Source: an uncultured Pontibacter sp.
GTDB lineage: Bacteria; Bacteroidota; Bacteroidia; Cytophagales; Hymenobacteraceae
Direction of reading: 5' to 3'
Assembly (NCBI RefSeq): GCF_947492645.1
Contig: NZ_CANLMZ010000009.1
Span: 240,162-304,161 of the forward strand
Length of the DNA: 64,000 nucleotides
In this document: in pieces, positions 53,744-63,700 of the stretch
Position numbering within the stretch: position 1 is the first letter of the stretch
How the letters are laid out: every line of letters begins with the position of its first letter
Program-made: the position numbers and the translations under genes
Notes under the pieces: model-generated
What the model was told of the DNA's origin: nothing
What the model saw: the letters and a program-made list of their open reading frames with translations, nothing else
The model's database searches: none

Positions 53744-54550
53744 TTATCTTTTTACAGCGATGCGTTCCCATACTTCGTTTATCTTATTTCCGGTGCTGCT
53801 CTGCCCGCTGTGTAGCCACTTGCCGTCTTTTACTTCGTAGTTAAACGAAAGCTGCATGCCTACACGGCTGGAGTCGCGGGAGAAAAACTCGATATGTTCG
53901 GTATACTTCCCGTCATTGGCTGTGTAAGTGCCCCCGCCGGTTCCTGAAAATTCCTTCGTTTCTGTGTTAAAAGCAATCCATTGAAAACGAGTACCCGACA
54001 ATATTTTGAGGGTTTTGCGTGGGCCGGGCTGCATGGTACTCATCTGCCCGTCACGCTCACGGCCTGTTATACGCCAGGTACCCGCCAATGGTGAGGTGCT
54101 GCTTTGCTCATCAATTTTCTTCCAGTTTTCGCTTTCCTTCTGGTTAAGGCCCAGGCCGTTTATCTGCCAGTTCCCGTTCTGCAGTTTATACGTTCCGGTT
54201 GCTGTGGTGCCTACCTTCGCAGCATCCAGCGTGCTGAATTCGTAGGTATGGGTTAGTTTGCCGTTGCTGGCAGTATAGGTGCCGCCGTAAGTGCCGATAA
54301 ATTTCTTTGAATCCTGGTTATATATGGCAACTGCAAAGTAGCCATCCTGCACTAGCTTAACGGTGGTAACACCCGGTGTTGCTTTGCTGCTTAACTGCCA
54401 TGCGCCCTCCAACATTTTTTCCTGTGCATCAGCTTGCATGGTATCAGTTGCTAAAGGTTTAACCTTAAAAGTTTTCATACTAGCACCCATAAAGTATAGG
54501 CAGCAGATAACCGCTACAGTTTTAATTAAGATAAAGCTACTTGTGTTCAT
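53744..54550 (-). CDS. exported protein with two tandem lipocalin-like domains
   Basis: The 268-residue precursor has an N-terminal hydrophobic segment (signal peptide or anchor). Two related ~105-residue domains follow: LEGAWQLSSK ending ESENWKKI, and LAGTWRITGR ending INEVWERI. Both contain an FxGTxGGTYTAxxGK block (FIGTYGGTYTASNGK; FSGTGGGTYTANDGK), showing internal duplication. The fold is probably lipocalin-like beta-barrels; the ligand is unknown. The frame reaches a TTG at 54556, but the ATG at 54550 is preferred. Confidence 0.8.
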   Translation of the reverse strand: MNTSSFILIKTVAVICCLYFMGASMKTFKVKPLATDTMQADAQEKMLEGAWQLSSKATPGVTTVKLVQDGYFAVAIYNQDSKKFIGTYGGTYTASNGKLTHTYEFSTLDAAKVGTTATGTYKLQNGNWQINGLGLNQKESENWKKIDEQSSTSPLAGTWRITGRERDGQMSTMQPGPRKTLKILSGTRFQWIAFNTETKEFSGTGGGTYTANDGKYTEHIEFFSRDSSRVGMQLSFNYEVKDGKWLHSGQSSTGNKINEVWERIAVKR

Positions 54551-54709
54551 GGCCAAAGGGTTAAATTATCAAATTTATACTTTAAATATGATTACGATAA
54601 TCTGCTGTATACTCCTTCGGAATTCTACTGGTTTTGTTTGCTGCTCGATAACGAAGCTGCGGCAGTAAGTATAAAGTATAATATGGCGTTATGTTTAGAA
54701 TAGAGCCCT

Positions 54710-56011
54710 TTACATGGCCAGCGAAAGTATGGCAAATGCATTGATGATCCACAACATTGGGCTGACCTCTCTGTGCTTACCTGTTATAAGCTTTAAGATG
54801 GTCCAGCTTAAAAAGCCCCAAATTATACCTTGGGTAATGGAATAGGTGAAAGGAATAAGCACCATAGCCAGAAAGGCTGGTATAGCCTCATCCAGCTGGT
54901 TCCAGTTAATGTTTACAACAGGCCTTATCATAAAAGCACCCACTAACACTAATGCCGGAGCTGTGGCAATGGCAGGTATCATGGATAGGAGTGGGGCCAT
55001 AAACAGGAAGGGCAGAAAAAGTAAACCACCCACTACGGCCGTTAGTCCCGTGCGCCCACCCGCTTCAATGCCAACCGCCGACTCTACATAAGCGGTGCCG
55101 GGACTGGAGCCTACAAGACCTGCCAATGTGGTGGCTACGGCATCTGTGGTTAAGGATTGCTTTACGTTGCGGGGTTCGCCGTGCTCGTCGGTAAGGTTGG
55201 CTGCCTCTGCCAAACCTATAAACGTGGAGAGGCTGTCGAACATATCCGTAAAAACAAAGGCGAAGATAACAGGTACTATGGACCATTGTAAGGAGTTAAC
55301 TAAATCCAGCTGCAGTAAAAGGCTAAAATCGGGGGCTGCAAAAATGCCCTGCCAGCTTATAAGCGGAGCTGCATCCACGGCCCACCAACGGCCCAGCGGG
55401 TAAGCTGCCAGCGTCGTGAAAAGTATGCCGAGCAAGATGCCACCGTGCACATTCTTTACCAAAAGTATAGCCGTTAAAAACAAGCCAGCCAGAAACGTAA
55501 GCAAAGCCGGGTTCAGCGGACTTTTGCCGATAACAGTAGCCGGGTCTGAAACGATAAAGCCAGCATTTGCAAAGCCAACAAGTGTAATAAAAAGTCCGAT
55601 TCCGGCGGCTATCGCGAAACGCAAAGGTCGTGGGATAGCTTTTACAATGAGCGTACGTATATTAAAAACCGAAAGCACCAGGAATACAATGCCAGACCAG
55701 AATACGGCCCCTAATGCTACTTGCCAGCTAATGCCAAGGCCGATTACTGCCGAGAACGTGAAAAATGCATTAAGGCCCATGCCAGGTGCCAGCAAAATCG
55801 GGTTACGGGCATAGAGGCCCATCATCAAACTACTGAAGAAAGATACCAGCACCGTAGCCGTTAGAACTCCAGAAAAAGGCATGCCTGCCTGGCTAAGTAT
55901 GGTGGGGTTTACAACGATGATGTAAGCTGTAGCCAGAAAAGACGATACGCCAGCAATAACCTCGGTTTTTATGTTCGTATTGTTTTGCTTCAGCTGGAAG
56001 AAAGACTCCAT
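54710..56011 (-). CDS. NCS2-family purine permease (AzgA/GhxP-like)
   Basis: The 433-residue inner-membrane protein begins with a cytoplasmic FFQLKQNNTNIKTEVIAG and then about 12-14 hydrophobic segments. Family marks are GMGLNAFFTFS (near 77), FVFTDMFDSLSTFIG (near 250) and GSSPGTAYVESAVGIEAGGRTGL (near 300), typical of the AzgA-like branch that imports adenine, guanine or hypoxanthine with protons. It is monocistronic. Confidence 0.93.
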   Translation of the reverse strand: MESFFQLKQNNTNIKTEVIAGVSSFLATAYIIVVNPTILSQAGMPFSGVLTATVLVSFFSSLMMGLYARNPILLAPGMGLNAFFTFSAVIGLGISWQVALGAVFWSGIVFLVLSVFNIRTLIVKAIPRPLRFAIAAGIGLFITLVGFANAGFIVSDPATVIGKSPLNPALLTFLAGLFLTAILLVKNVHGGILLGILFTTLAAYPLGRWWAVDAAPLISWQGIFAAPDFSLLLQLDLVNSLQWSIVPVIFAFVFTDMFDSLSTFIGLAEAANLTDEHGEPRNVKQSLTTDAVATTLAGLVGSSPGTAYVESAVGIEAGGRTGLTAVVGGLLFLPFLFMAPLLSMIPAIATAPALVLVGAFMIRPVVNINWNQLDEAIPAFLAMVLIPFTYSITQGIIWGFLSWTILKLITGKHREVSPMLWIINAFAILSLAM

Positions 56012-56203
56012 TTCTCTTTAGTTGGTTTGATAATTTTAACTTTCCGTTTGATACGTTGATATTTCAAAACTAATCAAAATAACAAAGGCAATGAGACCAG
56101 GAGAAGTATGAGGGGTTGCTTTTTTACGTGGCCATGCCGGTACAGCTGAAGGCATACTTTAGAAACTGACAATCTGGACAGGGAGTTGATATTTGGCTTA
56201 AAA

Positions 56204-56247
56204 GTATACAAGCAGGCTGCCCACATCAGAACAGCCTGCTTGTATAC
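56204..56247. terminator. 16-bp perfect hairpin
   Basis: The arms GTATACAAGCAGGCTG / CAGCCTGCTTGTATAC are perfect over 16 bases with a 12-base loop. It lies 37 bases past the end of the minus-strand remnant ORF and probably was its terminator. Confidence 0.6.
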
Positions 56248-56284
56248 ATGTAAGTACTTCAACGTTTAGGTTTTCATTCGGCAA

Positions 56285-56425
56285 TTATTCCACTACTTTT
56301 TCAATTACCGGTACGGCAGATGCGCCGAAGTATCCTATGGCTCCATTGCGGATATTGCCAGAAGCATTAGATTTCGGCATAAGTGCGGAAGCCGGAAAGT
56401 ATAAATGAGATTTTATCTTTAACAT
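56285..56425 (-). pseudogene. possible C-terminal remnant of an outer-membrane lipoprotein gene (DUF4249-like)
   Basis: A 46-codon frame ends SGNIRNGAIGYFGASAVPVI, then EKVVE and a stop. The GALGYFGAS-like ending recalls the last strand of DUF4249 proteins. Reading upstream in the same frame continues for about 25 plausible codons without a start, and a second frame overlaps it, as expected from a decaying gene. A terminator follows. Confidence 0.3.
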
Positions 56426-56684
56426 AGTTGACTCCACGGTCAGGCGGCTTGAAATTGTGTATATTCCGCCTGACAGACCATGCCTTTTTATTGTTGCTTT
56501 CTTTCATGCAAATTTCAACTTACTGCAGGGTGAGCGAAGTATAAATAGAAACACTAAAAATATTGCGGTTTTATTTTGCAGCAGCTCTGTAATCTATGAT
56601 TTAAACTGTCCCAGGAAACAGCAGAACTTAACTAAAGGTACCACATAAGTATATCCTTAGCCAACAGGTTCTGGAGAGGGCAAA

Positions 56685-56725
56685 AAAAGGTATAGCAGCT
56701 GCAGATAGTTGCAACTATACCTTTT
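56685..56725 (-). terminator. terminator of the doxX gene
   Basis: An 11-bp stem AAAAGGTATAG / CTATACCTTTT with a 19-base loop and an A7 run on the plus strand (T-run on the minus transcript) lies 23 bases past the doxX stop. Confidence 0.75.
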
Positions 56726-56747
56726 AAGTAAGGCTTCTATACTTCAA

Positions 56748-57218
56748 TCAGGCTTCAGCAGGTGACTTTAACTCAGGCTTACGCTGTCTGAGAATTTTGT
56801 TGTCTACTGAATAGCGACCAGGCCCAACAATCATAAAGAATAGCAAAAGGCCAGTAATTAAAATCGAAAGTATAAGTTCCGGGTTGCTTACACTCAGGCC
56901 ACGCTGTGGGTTTACAATCAATAGCGCTCCAATAAGGATAGGGAACTGGCACAGTAGCGCCAGCCTGGTTAATAACCCAAACGCAATCATCAAGCCGCCA
57001 ACAATGTGCACCATACTTGTAAGTAAATGGGCTTTGCCTGCGGATAGAAAATCCTGGCTAGCGCTAAAGATGTAGAACACATCAGTAGTATGCTCCAGAA
57101 ACAGAATGCCTTTCAGGAAAAGAAACAAACCAAGAATAATTCTTAAGCCATCCATCCAGACCGGGTTGTTTGCGCTGTTAACACGCCGGTTACTGCGAAG
57201 TTCTTGTGCAAGTGCCAT
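56748..57218 (-). CDS. DoxX-family membrane protein
   Basis: The 156-residue protein has four hydrophobic segments (about 24-44, 66-84, 86-103 and 114-132) with the DoxX pattern: GLRIILGLFLFLKGI, then MVHIVGGLMIAFGLLTRLALL. Family members are small quinone- or redox-linked membrane proteins. It is divergent from the TetR gene, with a 17-bp palindrome 45 bases before its start. Confidence 0.88.
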   Translation of the reverse strand: MALAQELRSNRRVNSANNPVWMDGLRIILGLFLFLKGILFLEHTTDVFYIFSASQDFLSAGKAHLLTSMVHIVGGLMIAFGLLTRLALLCQFPILIGALLIVNPQRGLSVSNPELILSILITGLLLFFMIVGPGRYSVDNKILRQRKPELKSPAEA

Positions 57219-57262
57219 AGCTGTAAGGGTTTTAGGTATAAATACACTATTTCTATATTTAC

Positions 57263-57279
57263 GTTTAATAGTATTAAAC
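57263..57279. promoter_or_regulatory. palindromic operator between doxX and the TetR gene
   Basis: GTTTAATAGTATTAAAC is a perfect 17-base palindrome (8-bp arms, central G). It lies 44 bases before the doxX start and 130 bases before the TetR start. The binding protein is unknown. Confidence 0.45.
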
Positions 57280-57365
57280 CGGTTTTATACTATTTTTTTG
57301 ATCCTGTTCAGCCTGGATAAATAAGTAAATACGGAATTTAGATTTCTATTTAAAGTTTGGCTTCT

Positions 57366-57392
57366 TACCTTTGCCACCCGAATGAACGTTCA
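57366..57392 (+). promoter_or_regulatory. TetR-gene -7 box and overlapping palindrome
   Basis: TACCTTTG (57366-57373) matches the -7 consensus TAnnTTTG. The 10-bp palindrome TGAACGTTCA (57383-57392) falls at the expected transcription start, 17 bases before the ATG, as expected for an auto-repressor site. Confidence 0.5.
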
Positions 57393-57409
57393 ATTAAAAG
57401 CAGGAGTAC

Positions 57410-57991
57410 ATGGAGCCGATTGCAGAAAAGAAGAAAGCTATTTTTGAAAGTACACTCGAATTGGTGCGGGAAAATGGTTTTCATGGCACCCCTATGAGTA
57501 TGGTTGCCAAACATGCCGGCGTGGCGGCGGGTACTATTTATCACTACTTCGAAAGCAAAGATAAGTTGATCTGCGAGCTGTTCTGTTATGTGCAGAAACA
57601 GGTCATTAGTGTAGTTGAAAGAGAGAATTGCCAAACAATTCCTTTCCGGGAATGTTTCTTCAACCTGTGGTTCGGGCTTTATGGGTTTTATCATACCAAT
57701 CCTAATGTACTCAAGTTTTTTGAGCAGTTCGTGAATTCACCTTTTAATGCAGGCAGGCCTTCGTTAGAGCATGATACGTTTCACCAGTTGCTCTTCAGTT
57801 TTTTTGAACGAGGTATAGCAGAAGGGCACTTAAAGCAGGTAAGCCCTAAAATACTTGGCATACTGGCGCACAGCAACATTGTGTCAACAGCTAAGATCGT
57901 GGCATCGGGAAGGCTGGCATTTGAAGAGGCAGAAATAGAGCAGATTCCGCAAATTTTGTGGGATGGGATGAAGGCACCCAACATAACTTAA
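57410..57991 (+). CDS. TetR/AcrR-family transcriptional repressor
   Basis: The 193-residue protein has the N-terminal TetR helix-turn-helix: STLELVRENGFHGTPMSMVAKHAGVAAGTIYHYFESKDKL (15-54). The ligand-binding part is helical and includes a TetR_C-type FFEQFVNSPF. An AGGAG sequence precedes the ATG. It sits 185 bases before a tolC-mfp-rnd operon and probably represses it and itself in response to toxic compounds. Confidence 0.94.
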   Translation: MEPIAEKKKAIFESTLELVRENGFHGTPMSMVAKHAGVAAGTIYHYFESKDKLICELFCYVQKQVISVVERENCQTIPFRECFFNLWFGLYGFYHTNPNVLKFFEQFVNSPFNAGRPSLEHDTFHQLLFSFFERGIAEGHLKQVSPKILGILAHSNIVSTAKIVASGRLAFEEAEIEQIPQILWDGMKAPNIT

Positions 57992-58176
57992 ACATCTTAA
58001 ACTTTACCCTTATATAAAAACCAAGCTTACTGTATCTAAAACGATGGTTAAACAACTAAGTCTGAAATGATACACTATGAAAAAAAGTATAAAAACAATA
58101 GCTGCAAAAGGACTATCAGATAGTGCTTGCAAACGTTAATTATCCATCAACAACCTACAGTATAGTATTAGTATAC

Positions 58177-59508
58177 ATGAAATTAGTAACAGAATTTAAA
58201 TTACTGCTGACAGGGTGCCTGCTGTTTCCGGCGGTAGTGTTTGCCCAAAGCAATGCAGCTGTACCCGCAGATAGCTTAACGCTGGACCAATGCGTTAATT
58301 TTGCCCTCGAGAACCGGGCAGCGGTAGAACAAGCGTTGCTAGATGAAGCCATTGGCGAACGCGAGATCAAAGCAAACCTTTCAGGTTGGTTTCCCCAGAT
58401 ATCTGCGCGCTACGGCGGCACGCACAACTTAAAATTACAGCAGCAGCCTTTTGGAGATCAAATCGTTACGCTGGGGCAAAAGTATACTTCCAACATAGCG
58501 TTAGAAGCCACCCAGACTATATTCAGTAGTGATTTGCTGCTGGCTTCCAAAGCTGCCCGGTTTACAAGGCAGCAACTGGACCAACAGATAACAGACACGC
58601 GCATAAACACAGTTGTAGAGGTTAGTAAGGCATTTTACGATGTACTCCTGACACAGGAGCAATTACGCATCCTGGACCTGAACCTAATACGCCAGGAAAA
58701 ACAGTATAACGATGCCAGAAGCAGGTACGAAGTAGGCCTTGTAGATAAGACAGACTATCAGAGGGCAGCGATTACCTTAGCCAACATCCGCAGCGACAGA
58801 AAACGCGCTGAAGAGGGCATCAAGGCGCGACTGGCTTATCTGAAGCAATTGATGGGATACCCGGTAGAGCAGGATCTTAAACTTACCCACCAGTATAACC
58901 TGATGGAGGAGGCGGTACTGATTGATACGACACAGGCCATTGCGTTTGAGAACAGGGTGGAACTGAGGCAACTAGAGACACAACGCGAGCTCCTGCTCTT
59001 AAACACCGCTTACAACAAATGGAGCTTCCTGCCAACATTGTCAGCTTTCGGTAATTACAACCTGCTATACTTCAACAACGAGTTCTCAGACCTTTACAAC
59101 AAATCTTATCCAACATCTGCTGTTGGCCTTCAGGTAGCTGTTCCAATTTTTCAGGGCACAAGAAGATACCAGAATGTTAAAATAGCGCAACTGCAGGAAG
59201 AGCGCCTGGATGTGGAGATCGACAACACACGCAGAGCCATCAACACAGAGTTCCAGACAGCGCTTGCCAATTACAAAAGCGATTATACTGAATGGCGCAC
59301 CCTGCAGAATAATTTAGTGATGGCCGAAGAGGTGTATGATATAATAAAACTGCAGTACGACGAGGGAGTGAAAGCCTATGTAGATCTGATCGTTGCCGAG
59401 ACTGAGCTTCGCACGACGCAATTAAATTACTACAATGCCCTTTACAACCTGCTGGCAAGTAAATTAGACTACCAGAGAGCTTTAGGTAACATAGACATAA
59501 ACAGATAA
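58177..59508 (+). CDS. TolC-family outer membrane efflux channel
   Basis: The 443-residue precursor starts at ATG 58177 (the frame extends to a GTG at 58123) with a signal peptide ending near VVFAQ. The mature protein has the duplicated TolC layout with long coiled-coil helices: LTLDQCVNFALENRAAVEQALLD at the start, and QYDEGVKAYVDLIVAETELR near the end. It forms the outer-membrane duct of the tripartite pump encoded with the next two genes, 18 bases away. Confidence 0.93.
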   Translation: MKLVTEFKLLLTGCLLFPAVVFAQSNAAVPADSLTLDQCVNFALENRAAVEQALLDEAIGEREIKANLSGWFPQISARYGGTHNLKLQQQPFGDQIVTLGQKYTSNIALEATQTIFSSDLLLASKAARFTRQQLDQQITDTRINTVVEVSKAFYDVLLTQEQLRILDLNLIRQEKQYNDARSRYEVGLVDKTDYQRAAITLANIRSDRKRAEEGIKARLAYLKQLMGYPVEQDLKLTHQYNLMEEAVLIDTTQAIAFENRVELRQLETQRELLLLNTAYNKWSFLPTLSAFGNYNLLYFNNEFSDLYNKSYPTSAVGLQVAVPIFQGTRRYQNVKIAQLQEERLDVEIDNTRRAINTEFQTALANYKSDYTEWRTLQNNLVMAEEVYDIIKLQYDEGVKAYVDLIVAETELRTTQLNYYNALYNLLASKLDYQRALGNIDINR

Positions 59509-59526
59509 AATCAGAGAAATAAGATA

Positions 59527-60669
59527 ATGAAAAATAAGTACGCCTGGCTTTTGGCAGCCATTATAAGCCCTACTATACTTATGTCTTGCGGTGGCGATGA
59601 TGCCGGACAGCAGCAGATGAACCCTGCGGCAATGGCCGTTCAAGTAAATACCTTTAAAGTTTCCGCAGAAAATGTTACAGGCACAGACACGTACCCAGCA
59701 ACTGTTGTACCGCTTCAGGAAGTTGAGTTGCGCCCACAGGTATCCGGTTATATTACCAATATATTTGTGCAGGATGGGCAGCGGGTTACCAAAGGCCAGC
59801 GCCTTTACCAGATAGACCAAAGCAAATACCAGGCTGGGCTGCAGCAGGCGCAGGCAAACCTGCTAAGCGCAAAAGCTAACCTTGCCAGGGTAGAGAAGGA
59901 CCTGGAGCGTTATGAAAGACTTGCAGAGCGCGACGCGATTGCGAAACAGCAGGTAGATTATGCCCGCACAGAAGTACAGACTGCCAAGGCACAGGTGGCA
60001 TCGGCGCAGGCGCAGGTGCAAAGCGCTTCTACGGATGTTGGTTATGCTGTTATCAACGCACCGTTCAGCGGCACCATCGGTATCTCGCAGGTAAGGGTAG
60101 GAGCACAGGTATCCCCTGGCCAGCCGTTGTTAAATACAATCTCATCCACAGACCCTATTGCTGTTGATTTCTCAATTAACGAGCAGGAGATAGCACGCTT
60201 TAGTAAGTTTCAGCAGGGTAAACAACCTGATTCGCTTTTCACGATAACCCTGAATAACGGGGAGGTATACAAACACCTGGGTAAACTCCTTGTTATTGAC
60301 AGAGCCATTGGCCGCCAGTCTGGTACTACAACTGTAAGAGTAGCGTTCCCGAACCCGGATGGTACTTTGATTGCCGGTATGACCGTTAACCTGGCTGTGC
60401 TAAACCAGGATATAGGAGAGCAGGTAGTTATTCCTTACAAAGCAGTAACAGAGCAGCTGGGTGAGTACTTTGTGTATGTGGTGCAGGCCGACTCGGTGGT
60501 ACAGCAAAATGTGCAGTTAGGTACGCGCGTAAGTGGCAATGTGGTGGTACGCGAGGGCTTAAAAGCAGGTCAGGAGATTGTAGTGGAAGGCATACAGCGT
60601 TTGCGCCAAGGTGCTAAAGTGCAGGTAGGAGCACCACAGGGAGCCCAGCCTCAGGCACAAGGTAAGTAA
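59527..60669 (+). CDS. RND efflux periplasmic adaptor (membrane fusion protein), lipoprotein
   Basis: The 380-residue precursor has a lipoprotein signal with LMSC (Cys21). The domains run in the usual order: a lipoyl half-motif (LRPQVSGYITNIFVQDGQRVTKGQ, 61-84), an alpha-hairpin (about 90-165), a second lipoyl half (INAPFSGTIGISQVRVGAQV), a beta-barrel and a membrane-proximal domain. It links the RND pump to TolC. It lies 40 bases before the pump gene. Confidence 0.94.
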   Translation: MKNKYAWLLAAIISPTILMSCGGDDAGQQQMNPAAMAVQVNTFKVSAENVTGTDTYPATVVPLQEVELRPQVSGYITNIFVQDGQRVTKGQRLYQIDQSKYQAGLQQAQANLLSAKANLARVEKDLERYERLAERDAIAKQQVDYARTEVQTAKAQVASAQAQVQSASTDVGYAVINAPFSGTIGISQVRVGAQVSPGQPLLNTISSTDPIAVDFSINEQEIARFSKFQQGKQPDSLFTITLNNGEVYKHLGKLLVIDRAIGRQSGTTTVRVAFPNPDGTLIAGMTVNLAVLNQDIGEQVVIPYKAVTEQLGEYFVYVVQADSVVQQNVQLGTRVSGNVVVREGLKAGQEIVVEGIQRLRQGAKVQVGAPQGAQPQAQGK

Positions 60670-60709
60670 GCATTTCAGAATAACCCTCAGCAGAAATTTA
60701 TAAGAGAAT

Positions 60710-63700
60710 ATGATTTCAGATGTTTTTATAAAACGGCCGGTAACCTCCATTGTGATCTCGATTGTGATCGTTTTGGTTGGTTTACTGTCTATGATGAACC
60801 TGCCTGTAACGCAATACCCGGATATTTCGCCGCCATCAGTTTCGGTGTCGGCTAACTACACGGGGTCAGATGCACTTACAGTTGAGCAGGCAGTAGCCAC
60901 ACCCGTTGAAACGCAGATTAACGGTACGCCTGGTATGGCTTACATTACCTCTACCAGCACCGGTACAGGCCAGATGAACATGTCGGTTACTTTCGAGATT
61001 GGTACCGACATAGACATTGCAACGCTGGACGTGCAAAACCGCGCAAGTATAGCCCAACCAACACTACCGGAAGAAGTTAGACGTTTGGGCGTAACAGTAC
61101 GCAAGCGTAACCCGAGTATCATGATGGTTATCGGTATTTACTCGCCGAACAAAACCCATGACATCCAGTACCTGGATAACTATACCAACATCTATATAAA
61201 AGACGCGTTGATGCGTGTGAGTGGTGTGGGTGATATTACTTCCATTGGTCAGGATTTTAGTATGCGCCTCTGGCTGCAGCCAGACAAGCTGGCACAGTAC
61301 GGCATTGGCGCCAGCGAAATTACTGCTGCCATCCAGGAACAAAACCTGCAGGTTGCAGCTGGTACAGTAGGTGGTTCGCCACAGTATAATACGCAGGCAT
61401 TCCAGTACCCGATAACTGTAACAGGCCGCCTGCAGACGCAGGAGGAGTTCGGTAACATTATTGTGCGCACTAACCCGGCTGATGGCTCTATTGTGTACCT
61501 GCGTGATGTTGCCCGCATTGAGTTTGGCCGCTTCGATTACGGACGTGAATCAAAAATAAACGGCAACCCAGCCACGATGATGCTGCTTTACCAGGCGCCA
61601 GGCAGTAACGCCCTGGAAACTGCTGAAGGTATTTATGCTGCTTTGGACGAACTGAAAGCCTCTTTCCCTGCCGATGTTGACTATGTTGTTTCTTTTGAAA
61701 CGGTATCGGTCGTGCAGGTATCCATCAACGAAGTGGTAATGACGCTGGTAGAGGCGCTTATACTTGTAATTATCGTAGTATTCCTGTTTCTGCAAAGCTG
61801 GCGCGCCACGCTGGTGCCCATCCTGGCAATTCCAGTATCTATTATCGGTACCTTTATCTTCTTTATCCCGCTTGGTTTTACCATCAACACGTTAACACTT
61901 TTCGGTTTTGTATTGTCAATCGGTATTGTGGTGGATGATGCCATTGTGGTGGTAGAGGCGGTGCAGCACTACATAGACCATGAAGGCCTTTCGGCAAAAG
62001 CGGCTACGCGTAAAGCCATGAAGGACATTACAGCTCCGGTAATCGCGATTGCCCTTATACTTGCGGCGGTGTTTATACCTGTTGGTTTCATACCGGGTAT
62101 TGTGGGTGGTTTGTATCAGCAGTTTGCCATCACTATCGCAATTTCAGTATTGATCTCAGCTTTCGTGGCCCTTACGCTTACACCAGCGCTTTGCTCTATT
62201 ATGCTAAAGCCGATGAATGTGCGTAAGGATTCGAGAGGTATAAATAAGTTCTTCTACAACTTTAACAACTGGTTTGCCCGCACCACAGAATCTTACTCTG
62301 TGGGTGTTCGCAAAAGTATAAAAGCAACGCCGCTGGTGCTTATACTTCTGGTTTGTGTGTATGCAGGCACAGCCGGCTTGTTTGTTGCAAAACCAACTGG
62401 CTTTATACCAACTGAAGACGAAGGCCGTATGTTTGTGTCTGTTGAGTTGCCTGAAGGAGCTTCTATGAGCAGAACATCTGCCATACTTAGCCAGATAGGT
62501 GAACAACTGGGCTCCGTTAAAGCCATTCGTAACTATACTTCCATTGCTGGTCTGAATGCCATAAACTTCTCTTTTAAGTCGAATAGTGGTACGTTCTTCG
62601 TGCAGCTGGAGCCTTGGGATCAAAGGCAAGACGAGGCTTCTCATCTGAATGGAGTAATGGCTGAGGTACAGCAGAAGATTGCTGGTATAAAAGAGGCAAA
62701 CGTTATACTTGTGGCGCCGCCCGCTATTCCGGGTCTTGGCTCTTCAGGTGGCTTTAGCTTTGTGCTGCAGCAGCGCACCGCCGGCGATGTGAAGGCGTTG
62801 GAGCAGGTTATGGGGCAGTTCCTAGGGGCAGCCAACCAACGCCCTGAAATTGCCATGGCTTATAGTTTCTTTACTGCCAAAACCCCTGGCTACCACGTAG
62901 AGGTAGACCGTGAGAAAGCTAAAAGACTCGGTGTAAACATTGCAGATGTCTATGCTACTATGTCTACGTATATGGGTAGCCGCTACGTAAACGACTTCAC
63001 ACGCTACGGCCGTAATTTCAGGGTGGTGGCGCAGGCTGATACTTCCTATAGAATGGATATTGAGAGCCTGAAGCAGTTTTATGTAATGAGCAGGCAAGGT
63101 GAATCGGTACCATTAAGTGCTTTGGTTACCACAGAGGTTGTAGAGAATGCGCCTGTTATCTCGCACTTTAACCTGTTCCGATCAGTTGATATAAACGGTA
63201 GTGCAGCACCAGGTTACAGTAGTGGACAGGCGTTGGATGCGCTTGAAGAAGTTGCAGCGCAGGTGTTGCCGGCAGGTTATGGGTATGAGTTTACTGGCCT
63301 AAGCCGTGAGGAACGTGCCGCCGGAAGCAGTACCATTTATATTTTCTCCCTCTCTATTATACTTGTACTGTTGTTGCTGGCTGCCTTATATGAAAGCTGG
63401 TCTGTGCCGTTCTCTATTTTGTTTACCATACCATTGGGTATGTTCGGTGCTATCCTGGCACTTACCTTCCTTCCTAAGTTAGATAATAACGTGTATGCAC
63501 AGGTGGGTATGATTACGCTGATTGGTTTGGCTGCTAAAAACGCCATTCTGATTGTGGAGTTTGCCAAAGAAAGGGTAGACCGTGGAATGGAGCTGATAGA
63601 AGCAACGATAGAAGCTGTAAAGCTACGTCTACGCCCAATCATCATGACCTCACTTGCTTTCATACTTGGTGTGGTGCCGCTGGCCATTTCATCTGGTGCA

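Larger units (their letters stand above)
56012..56747. other. 736-base region with a gene remnant and two hairpins
   Basis: No intact gene is supported. It contains a possible remnant ORF (56285-56425, minus), a 16-bp hairpin that would terminate it (56204-56247), and the doxX terminator (56685-56725). A plus-strand ORF at 56457-56648 lacks coding character. Confidence 0.5.

Noticed and set aside
56457..56648. Plus-strand 63-codon open frame beside the doxX gene
   Set aside because: The composition is random-like, no start signal is present, and it overlaps the remnant on the other strand.
58077..58139. 20-codon ORF (MKKSIKTIAAKGL...) before tolC, considered as a leader peptide
   Set aside because: No attenuator-like alternative hairpins or ribosome-stalling codons are visible; probably chance.
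62204..62644. Minus-strand 146-codon open frame
   Set aside because: It is antisense to the RND pump gene and has no coding features.
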